Source: JAAYKS01 sp964479435
GTDB taxonomy: Bacteria; Bacillota; Clostridia; Saccharofermentanales; UBA5734
Direction of reading: 5' to 3'
DNA: 6,265 nucleotides
NCBI GenBank assembly: GCA_964479435.1
Contig: CAYZME010000097.1
Span: forward strand, 1 to 6,265
Part shown: positions 1-5,981 of the stretch, in pieces
Position numbering within the stretch: the stretch's first letter is position 1
Layout of the letters: each line of letters begins with the position of its first letter
Position numbers and translations under genes: made by a program
Notes under the pieces: generated by a model
What the model was told of the DNA's origin: nothing
The model's database searches: none
The model's input: only the letters and a program-made list of their open reading frames with translations

Positions 1-2
1 TC

Positions 3-938
3 ATCCGCCCACACGACGGCACGGCCGTGCCGATCGATCATTACACGATTCCAGACACGCAATCCGGCGGCGCGTGGGGCCAGGGCGGCCGGGTGCGCGT
101 GTATGTGCACCCCGACTTCCCCATCGAACAGGTCGAGCGAATCGATAAAAAAGTCGAAAACATCCTGGTTTTCGGCGTTGACGCGCGCAGCCCGGAGGAA
201 ATGATCTGCCGCGCGGACAGCCTGATTGTGCTGACCATCGATTCGCGGGAGAAATGCGTCAAACTCACTTCCATCATGCGCGACACCGAGGTAGACCTGG
301 CCGGGCGGACCAGCAATGAAAAAATCAATGCGTCTTACGCGCTGGGCGGAGTCGGCTTGTTGATCAACACCATCAATCAGAATTTCAATTTGGATATCCA
401 GGCATTCGCGATGTTTGATTTTTATAGCGCGACCGAGCTGATCGACATTGTCGGCGGCATGGAGATCGATGTACAGGCAGAAGAAATCGAAAACCTCAAC
501 GAGATTTTGAATGAAATGCACGCGCTCTTTCATAGCGATGAACCGGTTCCTCACATCAAGCAGGCCGGCAAGCAAAAGCTCAACGGCATGCAGACCATCG
601 CCTGGGCGAGGATCCGCAAAGTCGGATCCGATCACGCGCGCACGGGGCGCCAACGCCAGGTGATGATGAACCTGATCACACAATTCAAAAGCGCCGCGTT
701 GCCCAAGAAGATCTCTTTTTTGGATGAGAGCCTCGGCCATTTTGAGACCAATCTGGGTCGTTCGGATCTGATGCGAATCGGCCTGGACGCCATGCAAAGC
801 CTCGCGGAAATGCGCGAATACAAAGTCCCGGCGGACGGCATGTACCAAACGGATCCCGAAAATTGGAATATGCGCCTCGACTGGGCCCGGCAGCTCCCCG
901 CGTTGCACGCGTTCATCTGGGGAGAGACGGGAAGGTGA
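3..938 (+). CDS. LytR-CpsA-Psr (LCP) family wall-polymer ligase, 5' partial
   Basis: LCP proteins are membrane-anchored enzymes that transfer lipid-linked anionic polymers (teichoic acids, capsule) onto peptidoglycan outside the cell. The frame is open to the left edge, so the GTG at 27 is probably internal and the N-terminal membrane anchor lies outside the window. Numbering from that GTG, the core starts at NILVFGVDAR (45-54), followed by RADS (62-65) and SIMRDT (82-87). These are the family's pyrophosphate and metal-binding Asp/Arg motifs. The C-terminal hallmark RIR...D..RT.RQRQ lies at 195-211, with Arg195, Arg197, Asp202, Arg205, Arg208 and Gln209 all present, so the catalytic set looks complete. 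Only a short C-terminal extension follows, ending HAFIWGETGR. The stop at 936-938 is 7 bases before the phosphatase start, so the two are probably cotranscribed. The family call is firm. The polymer it transfers cannot be inferred. Confidence 0.93.
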   Translation: MRPHDGTAVPIDHYTIPDTQSGGAWGQGGRVRVYVHPDFPIEQVERIDKKVENILVFGVDARSPEEMICRADSLIVLTIDSREKCVKLTSIMRDTEVDLAGRTSNEKINASYALGGVGLLINTINQNFNLDIQAFAMFDFYSATELIDIVGGMEIDVQAEEIENLNEILNEMHALFHSDEPVPHIKQAGKQKLNGMQTIAWARIRKVGSDHARTGRQRQVMMNLITQFKSAALPKKISFLDESLGHFETNLGRSDLMRIGLDAMQSLAEMREYKVPADGMYQTDPENWNMRLDWARQLPALHAFIWGETGR

Positions 939-945
939 GGGGCGC

Positions 946-2521
946 GTGACCAGAACGATAACCGTATCTGTATCCGCGCAAGGCGGGTACGCGAAGTACC
1001 ACTTCGACAATTTATATGTCCTGGACAACTATGTGCGCGGGATGGTCCCGGGGCAACCATTTGAGCGTTCAGCGGTCCGGGACGCCCGCGTTCAGTTGTT
1101 GGCCGTCTTCGACGGGATGGGCGAAGGGGAGCTCGGTGTCGAAGCTTCCCGAACGGCCGCGGAAATCCTGGATCGTCACCGGATCGTCCTGGAACACAAC
1201 CCGGAGGTTCCCTTTAAGGATTTTGTGCGTGCGTTTGTCGAGGAGGCCAACACGGCTTTATGCGACGGGATCCGGCGCAATCGCGGACTGCGGATGGGCG
1301 CGTCTTTTTCGCTGTTGTGTATTCGCGACGGCATCGCCAGGACTGCCAACATCGGCAACACCCGGGCGTTTTTGTACCGGGGTGAAAGCCTGATCCAAAT
1401 GACATACGACCATACCCAGGCGCAGCGGCTGGTGCGATTGGGGATCATCGGTCCGGATGAAGCCCGTACGCACCCTGAACGGGACGTGCTCACCCAGTAC
1501 CTGGGCGTGGAGGCGGTCGACTTCCAGAAGACGCTGGACGAAGCGCTGGCCTTCGGCGAATACGTCGAGCCGATGAAGAGCGACGTCGCCGGCATCTGCC
1601 ACGACCTGCGNNNNNNNNNNGGGTATTTTCCCCGAAGAGATGGCGTTGGAGCCCTCCTATGGACCGACCGTCATTTTGCAAAAGGGTGACACCTTTGTGT
1701 TGGCCAGCAACAGTGTGACCGAGGTGCTGGCGAATGAGAGCCTGCGGCAGCAAATCGCGACGGCGGATGTTTTTTCCACTTTGCCGCACCGGATGATTCA
1801 ACAAGCGGAGCAGGCAGGATCTCGTGACAATCTGTCGATCCTGGCGGTGCGCGTGCTGGAAACCGATACCCAACAGGCACAGATCGCGGCCGGAAGTATG
1901 GTCGATGTGACGACACAAATCCCCGCCGGCGAAATCGAGCGCGCGTTGGCCGCAGGGCAGGCCGGTTTGCCGCCCCCGCCACAGCGCGGCAACAGCGAGC
2001 ATCCTGTGGCCGCCGGAGAAAGCGAGCACCCTGTGACCCCCAACAGAGCACGCGTACGCGTACGCGCCATTCTGATACCCATCGCGTGGTTTGTTCTATT
2101 CGCGTTTGTGGGTGCCGCGGCCGCAAAACTGATGTTCTCCTGGGACAGCTGGTTTGGCGGCAGACCCACCAGGGTGACCACTTCATTGCGTACGACCCTT
2201 CTGACAACATCCTCTCCGGCGGAGACGCAGGAAACGACGACACCGGCCATTGTTGAACCCACCACCGCTCCGACCGAGAGCGAACCGCCCATATCGACGA
2301 CCCCGCCGTCGACAACGCCCGCATCCACAGCTCCGACCACGGAAGCGACAACAGAGGCAACGACCGTGCCGACAACCCAAACCACCGCGCAACCGACGCC
2401 GGCGCCAACAACGACCGAACCCTCTGAACCTTCCGCGCCGACTCCGACGCTCACGACCCCGTCCCCTGTGCCGACCACCGCAAGTAGTGTTCCGACCTCT
2501 GAGCTGGAGTCAGAGCCCTAA
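946..2521 (+). CDS. PP2C-type Ser/Thr protein phosphatase with membrane span and Thr/Pro-rich tail; interrupted by assembly gap
   Basis: The GTG start follows AGGTGAGG at 933-940 with 5 bases of spacing. PP2C motifs in order are FDNLYV (Asp21), VFDGMGEGE (Asp56-Gly57), MGAS (117-120), GNTRAFLYRG (137-146) and LTQYLG (182-187). Beyond the gap come GIFPEEM, GDTFVLASNSVTEVL and SRDNLSIL. The two sides are out of frame by one base as assembled. Joining 1503-1505 to base 1624 (removing 118 bases) gives one 485-residue frame reading QYLGIFPEEM, a normal PP2C passage. In that numbering, a basic RVRVR segment precedes one membrane span at about 335-358. A Thr/Pro/Ser-rich tail of about 115 residues then runs to the end, predicted outside the cell, with no LPxTG-like sorting signal. 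Oddity: the usual SDG metal motif is SNS (215-217), with Asp replaced by Asn. A role in reversing Ser/Thr kinase signalling is family knowledge; no kinase is in the window. Confidence 0.85.
1506..1610 (+). other. Foreign purA-like (adenylosuccinate synthetase) fragment, probable assembly chimera
   Basis: Within the phosphatase frame, the residues after QYLG stop resembling PP2C and read VEAVDFQKTLDEAL...EPMKSDVAG...HDLR. This matches my recollection of proteobacterial PurA, where E. coli has EAVDYQKVLDD followed by VDVSDLL. By hand count, 32 of 34 third codon positions from 1507 are G or C, against about 16 of 22 in the preceding stretch. The segment ends exactly at the N run, and native PP2C sequence resumes right after it. 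The simplest explanation is a mis-joined contig end from another organism, perhaps bridged by a shared short word such as TACCTGGG. The left boundary is uncertain by several bases. It is not a gene of this locus. Confidence 0.75.
1611..1620. other. Assembly gap (10 Ns)
   Basis: A run of ten undetermined bases, the usual placeholder for a scaffold join of unknown size. It should not be read as a real 10-base distance. The apparent one-base frameshift across it is therefore not evidence of a mutation. Confidence 0.98.
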
Positions 2522-2617
2522 ACGCGCCCGCTATGGATATGGGCGATTCAGACAGAATTGCCGCTGATTGGCAAAAGAACGTTGTGTAACATTTGGCCCA
2601 ACCACCGGGACGCGCTC

Positions 2618-2626
2618 TGCTACAAT
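2618..2626 (+). promoter_or_regulatory. Candidate extended -10 promoter for the ABC importer operon
   Basis: TGCTACAAT fits the extended -10 form TGnTATAAT with one mismatch, and lies 41 bases before the ATG at 2668. No good -35 hexamer sits 16-18 bases upstream, which is tolerated by extended -10 promoters. The 146-base space after the phosphatase stop (2522-2667) is the only sizeable gap in front of the importer, so a promoter is expected here. I saw no TPP-riboswitch-like or other recognisable leader motif and no clear terminator in the same gap. Confidence 0.45.
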
Positions 2627-2667
2627 GGTGTCGGTTCAATTATGTGATGGAAAGAAGGGAATCATTC

Positions 2668-3756
2668 ATGCGCAAACCTACTGTTCTCCTGGCCCTCTTG
2701 CTGGTGGCAACTTTTGCCCTCACCATGGGGTTGGCCGGGTGTGACAACGCGGTACCCACCTCCACTACAACCGCGCCGACTACAAGCGTCGCTCCCACGG
2801 CTCCAACTACGTCGCCGACCTCTGTGCCGACGGCCACGGTGCCTTATTCAGAGCGGACGGCGGTTAAGATCGCCACGATCCAAGGCCCGTCCGGGATCGG
2901 CATGTCACAGTTGATGGAGCGAAACGAAAAGCAGAATACGCAAAATCAGTATCAATTTATCGTTGAGCCTTCGGCACAAAATGTCGCGTCATTGATCATT
3001 TCCGGAGAAGTGGACATTGCCTGTGTACCGACCAATACCGCTGCTTTGTTGTACAACAAGCTCGAAGGCGGCGCGCAGCTGATCGCGTTGAACACGCTGG
3101 GCGTACTTCATATATTGGAAAACGGCAACACGGTGCAGTCGGTCGCGGATCTGGCGGGCCGGACGCTGCATGTTTCCGGACAGGGTGCTGTTCCGCAGTA
3201 CGCGATCGAATACATCCTTGCTTCTTTTGGAATCGCTGACCAGGTGGAAATCGTTTACTATGGTGACCATGACGAACTGGCCGCACTCGCGGCCGCGGGC
3301 ACCGTCGATCTGTGTATGTTGCCTGAACCCAAAGTGACGGCGGCGATGATGCAAAATGCCGACTTGCGCCTGGCTCTCGATGTGACAAGCGCGTGGGAAG
3401 AAGCCGCCGGGCTGGTTGGCGATAGCGGCAGTGTCCTGACGATGGGTGCCGTCGTCGCCCGCACGGAGTTTGTGGAAAATCATCCGGAAGCGCTGGCGGA
3501 TTTCCTCGGCGAATACGAGACTTCGATCCTGTTTACCCGCACGTATGTGGCGGATGGCGCCAAACTGGTAGAAAAACATGGAATCATGCCCAAAGCGGCC
3601 ATTGCCGCCAAGGCCATCCCCAATTGCAATCTGGTCTATGTCGATGGGCAGCAAATGAAACCTCTCATCAGCAAGATGCTGGAGGTGCTGTTTGCTTCCA
3701 ACCCGCAATCGATTGGCGGGGCGATGCCCGACGACGGCTTTTATTACATCGGGTGA
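2668..3756 (+). CDS. ABC transporter substrate-binding lipoprotein, NMT1/SsuA/TauA-like
   Basis: A 362-residue extracytoplasmic ligand-binding component of an importer. The ATG at 2668 is chosen because AAGAAGGGA (2652-2660) lies 7 bases upstream and the resulting N-terminus is a good lipoprotein signal: MRKP, a hydrophobic stretch, then lipobox LAGC with Cys25 as the lipidated residue. A Thr/Pro/Ser linker (about 29-57) tethers the binding domain, which starts at YSERTAVKIATIQGP. Typical features of the NMT1/THI5-like and nitrate/sulfonate binding fold are GEVDIACVPTNTAA near the first lobe, DLAGRTLHVSGQG at the lobe crossover, and GTVDLCMLPEPKVTAAM. The end, GAMPDDGFYYIG, is typical of clostridial members as I recall them. 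Permease and ATPase genes follow. Possible ligands by family include sulfonates, nitrate and thiamine pyrimidine precursors; the sequence does not decide between them. Confidence 0.9.
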   Translation: MRKPTVLLALLLVATFALTMGLAGCDNAVPTSTTTAPTTSVAPTAPTTSPTSVPTATVPYSERTAVKIATIQGPSGIGMSQLMERNEKQNTQNQYQFIVEPSAQNVASLIISGEVDIACVPTNTAALLYNKLEGGAQLIALNTLGVLHILENGNTVQSVADLAGRTLHVSGQGAVPQYAIEYILASFGIADQVEIVYYGDHDELAALAAAGTVDLCMLPEPKVTAAMMQNADLRLALDVTSAWEEAAGLVGDSGSVLTMGAVVARTEFVENHPEALADFLGEYETSILFTRTYVADGAKLVEKHGIMPKAAIAAKAIPNCNLVYVDGQQMKPLISKMLEVLFASNPQSIGGAMPDDGFYYIG

Positions 3757-3781
3757 TTGATCCCGGGAAAGGCCCTTCGCT

Positions 3782-4600
3782 GTGACACATGGGCAAAACC
3801 CGAACCGAGTGAACAAACGGAGCATGCGGCGACCGCGCGGTCGCCGCATGCTCCGTGCCGTTTTGGTCTTGCTGGTGTGGCTTGCTGTTTGGCAGGTTTT
3901 GTATCTGGCGATCGGCAAGGAAGTGCTGTTCGCCTCACCGGCAGGGGTCGCGGCGCGGTTCACTCAGCTGGTCGCTACCGGCGGGTTTTGGCGATCGGTT
4001 ATCACCACCCTGGGGCGGATCATGGCTGGTCTTTCACTGGGTATCCTGGCCGGAACGCTTTTGGCGGTCCTAACCACTTCATCGCCGGCCCTATCGGCGC
4101 TGTTGGGCCCCCTGATCGGCATGGTCAAATCTACACCCGTTACCAGCTTTATCGTGCTGGCGATGCTTTGGATCGTTCGCGGGCGCGTACCGGTGTTTAT
4201 CTCATTCCTCATGGTATTGCCCATCGTCTGGGCCAACGTCAGCGAAGGCATCCGGCAACGCGATGTCCGTTTGCGGGAGATGGCGGCTGTCTTTCGGATG
4301 CGGCGCTGGGCGCGCTTACGCTTATTGGACGTGCCGATGGTGTTGCCGTATTTCATCGCGGCTTTCAACAGCGCCCTGGGGCTGGCGTGGAAGGCGGGGA
4401 TCACAGCCGAGGTGATCAGCAATCCGGCCTTCTCGATCGGCGGGCATATATATGACGCGAAGGTGTACCTCGAGACGACCGATTTATTTGTTTGGACCGC
4501 GGTGCTGGTGTTGATGAGTGTGGGTCTGGAAAAGGGGTTCCACCAATGGATCGCATATGCCAGTAAAAAGTTGCACATCAACCGCGAGGTATCGACGTGA
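3782..4600 (+). CDS. ABC transporter permease, SsuC/TauC-like (BPD_transp_1 family)
   Basis: The inner-membrane channel subunit of the importer, 272 residues from a GTG that has GGGAAAGG (3765-3772) 9 bases upstream. Alternatives are GTG 3809, ATG 3824 and ATG 3848; none has a comparable ribosome site. Predicted membrane segments lie near residues 24-43, 72-97, 119-132, 137-156, 187-205 and 235-252. The cytoplasmic coupling (EAA) loop is at about 165-189, reading REMAAVFRMRRW and ending VPMVLP; the glycine usual in this loop is absent. WKAGITAEVI (203-212) and a C-terminal DAKVYLETTDLF (225-236) are typical of the sulfonate/nitrate/taurine subfamily. The very basic N-terminus (RRPRGRR) is encoded by a perfect 40-bp palindrome. 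The stop overlaps the ATPase start (GTGA), which suggests translational coupling. Confidence 0.9.
   Translation: MTHGQNPNRVNKRSMRRPRGRRMLRAVLVLLVWLAVWQVLYLAIGKEVLFASPAGVAARFTQLVATGGFWRSVITTLGRIMAGLSLGILAGTLLAVLTTSSPALSALLGPLIGMVKSTPVTSFIVLAMLWIVRGRVPVFISFLMVLPIVWANVSEGIRQRDVRLREMAAVFRMRRWARLRLLDVPMVLPYFIAAFNSALGLAWKAGITAEVISNPAFSIGGHIYDAKVYLETTDLFVWTAVLVLMSVGLEKGFHQWIAYASKKLHINREVST
3817..3856. repeat. Perfect 40-bp palindrome at the 5' end of the permease gene
   Basis: The left arm starts at ACGGAGCATGCGGCGACCGC and is followed immediately by its exact reverse complement, centred between 3836 and 3837. Pairing stops at 3816/3857. In RNA it could form an 18-bp, GC-rich stem with a CGCG loop. 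It lies 60 bases after the binding-protein stop and covers about codons 12-25 of the permease. No U-run follows directly, so it does not look like a standard intrinsic terminator. A plausible role is an mRNA-protecting or attenuating hairpin that keeps the binding protein in excess over the permease. Confidence 0.9.
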
Positions 4601-5217
4601 GTCGGCCTGTGGTGTTCTCACAAGTCAGCAAAGCGTTCAACGGCGAGCGGATTGTCGACGGTCTGGACTGGACCTTGCCGACATATGGGTCGCTGTGCTT
4701 ATTTGGCCCGTCCGGTTGTGGAAAAACCACGTTATTGCACTTGTTAGCCGGCATTTTACGGCCCGATGCCGGTCAGATCAGCGGGCTGGAGGAACGAAAA
4801 GTCTCGATTGTCTTCCAGGAACCGCGCCTGTTACCGTGGTTGACGGCTCTGCACAACATCCTGGCTGTCTTGCCGGAGCATCCGCACGGCGGCGGGCCCC
4901 AGGAAGAAGAGGCGTACGCCTGGCTGGAGCGCGTGGGGTTGGCCGACGCCACGGACAAACGGCCAGATGAACTGAGTGGCGGTATGCGGCAGCGTGTAGC
5001 CATCGCCCGTGCGCTCGCGTATGGCGGCGATCTGCTGCTCCTGGACGAGCCGACGCAGGGGTTGGACGCCGACATGCAAGAGACAGTGATCACATTGTTG
5101 CGCGAACAGGAAAAGGAGCGCCTGACGGTGTTGGTCACGCACGATAAAGACGAAGCGGAACGCATGGGATCGACCATCCTGCTGGTCTCCGGACCACCGG
5201 TCCAGCTGTCCGTTTGA
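4597..5217 (+). CDS. ABC transporter ATP-binding protein, SsuB/TauB-like
   Basis: The cytoplasmic ATPase that drives the importer. The GTG start overlaps the permease TGA by four bases and follows GAGGT (4586-4590). All nucleotide-binding motifs are present: Walker A GPSGCGKTT (37-45), Q-loop Gln74 in VFQEPRLLPW, signature LSGGMRQR (126-133), Walker B LLLLDEP (146-152), D-loop GLD (155-157) and switch His182 in VTHDKDEAE. The FQEPRLLPW stretch is characteristic of the nitrate/sulfonate/taurine group. At 206 residues it is shorter than E. coli SsuB/TauB (about 255), because the C-terminal extension after the switch region is lacking. The catalytic core is complete, so it should be functional. 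Confidence 0.94.
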   Translation: MSRPVVFSQVSKAFNGERIVDGLDWTLPTYGSLCLFGPSGCGKTTLLHLLAGILRPDAGQISGLEERKVSIVFQEPRLLPWLTALHNILAVLPEHPHGGGPQEEEAYAWLERVGLADATDKRPDELSGGMRQRVAIARALAYGGDLLLLDEPTQGLDADMQETVITLLREQEKERLTVLVTHDKDEAERMGSTILLVSGPPVQLSV

Positions 5218-5290
5218 CGAAAGGCCCCGTTGTTGGTTAGTATTTGATTGATTTGGCACGCTGTGGTGTGGCAAACCGGAAAAAAACTCC

Positions 5291-5296
5291 GGAGGA
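5291..5296 (+). promoter_or_regulatory. Strong ribosome binding site deciding a TTG start
   Basis: GGAGGA, a near-perfect Shine-Dalgarno sequence, ends 7 bases before TTG 5304. It is preceded by CCGGA, a short A-rich stretch and TCCGG, which could form a weak 5-bp hairpin that partly overlaps the site. It supports TTG 5304 over the longer frame from 5244 and the shorter one from ATG 5346. Confidence 0.75.
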
Positions 5297-5303
5297 CGCG
5301 TTT

Positions 5304-5981
5304 TTGACATCTCTAACGACGACGATTCGTGCCGCATGGATTCTAATGGTCGCGTGTCTGTTTCTTTTGACGATCAGTGCCTGCCGGCAGAGCCAGGCAG
5401 CGGGCGTAGCTGAAGCCCCTGAGACCATCGTCGTCCGCTATCTGGACGCGCTGCGGCGCAATGACTACGAATCTGCCAACGCCTGCCTGACAGATAACGC
5501 GAGTGGGCACTACTCGATTCCCAAGCCGAGCGGGGTGGAAATGGACGCGCTTTACGCGCTGGTTTTGCAAAAGATCGAGTACACCATTGTCCCTTCTTCA
5601 GTAGCGACAACATCGGGAAACACGACCAAACAACAGCAGACAAGCCGCAAAGAAAACGATCAGGCCCGCATTTGCATCTCGATTTCCTCGCTGGATATAC
5701 CCAACCTTTTTGATCAGGCAATCGAGATCTTGTCCGATACCTACGCGCAATCCTTATCCAACGCCGATCCGATCCCGGAAGAAGAGTTGGAAGAAGCTTT
5801 CTACCTCACATTTTCGCGCTTGTTGGGCGAAGCAGACGCGCCTCGTCTGGCGGATCGAATTCAAATCCAATTGCTATATCACGACGGCGCCTGGCAAATC
5901 GATGCGGACGACAAGCTGTATAACGCGGTGACGGGCAACGCGTTGGAAATTGTTGCCCGCCTGCCCGAGTGGAAAAAATAA
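5304..5981 (+). CDS. Small lipoprotein of unknown function, NTF2-like appearance
   Basis: I do not recognise a named gene. From the TTG start the product is 225 residues: a short charged N-terminus, a hydrophobic segment (about 10-25), and lipobox ISAC with Cys27 as the likely lipidation site, so it is probably anchored on the outer face of the membrane. The segment ETIVVRYLDALRRNDYESANACL resembles the first helices of NTF2-like/DUF4878-type lipoproteins, where a small helical pair precedes a curved sheet. The C-terminal QIQLLYHDGAWQIDADDKLYNAV fits the last strands of such a fold. A polar, low-complexity loop (TSGNTTKQQQ) interrupts the middle. It starts 86 bases after the ATPase stop in the same orientation, so it may be a trailing member of the importer transcript or independent. 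Starting instead at ATG 5346 would leave too short a signal sequence. Confidence 0.7.
   Translation: MTSLTTTIRAAWILMVACLFLLTISACRQSQAAGVAEAPETIVVRYLDALRRNDYESANACLTDNASGHYSIPKPSGVEMDALYALVLQKIEYTIVPSSVATTSGNTTKQQQTSRKENDQARICISISSLDIPNLFDQAIEILSDTYAQSLSNADPIPEEELEEAFYLTFSRLLGEADAPRLADRIQIQLLYHDGAWQIDADDKLYNAVTGNALEIVARLPEWKK

Noticed and set aside
1798..2478. Minus-strand open frame rich in Val and Gly
   Set aside because: It is the mirror of the Thr/Pro-rich tail: ACC/ACG/ACA codons read backwards give GGT/CGT/TGT, hence Gly and Val runs. No independent coding evidence.
1640..2521. A separate membrane protein gene starting at ATG 1640
   Set aside because: In-frame codons before it (GIFPEE) and the PP2C motifs GDTFVLAS and SRDNLS show it is the C-terminal part of the phosphatase gene, cut off by the gap.
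2522..2590. TTGCC...GGCAA hairpin after the phosphatase gene as a terminator
   Set aside because: The stem is only five pairs and no U-run follows it.
2989..3963. Long minus-strand open frame of 324 codons opposite the binding protein and permease
   Set aside because: It is antisense to two well-supported genes, has no recognisable domain or good ribosome site, and owes its length to the GC-rich codon pattern of the real genes.
5253..5276. TGGCACG followed by GTGGC, resembling a sigma-54 (-24/-12) promoter
   Set aside because: The distance between the GG and GC elements is several bases too long, and the -12 motif TTGC is absent at the right place.
5304..5309. Perfect TTGACA, a -35 hexamer
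   Set aside because: No -10-like hexamer lies 16-18 bases downstream, and the TTG is better explained as a start codon behind GGAGGA.
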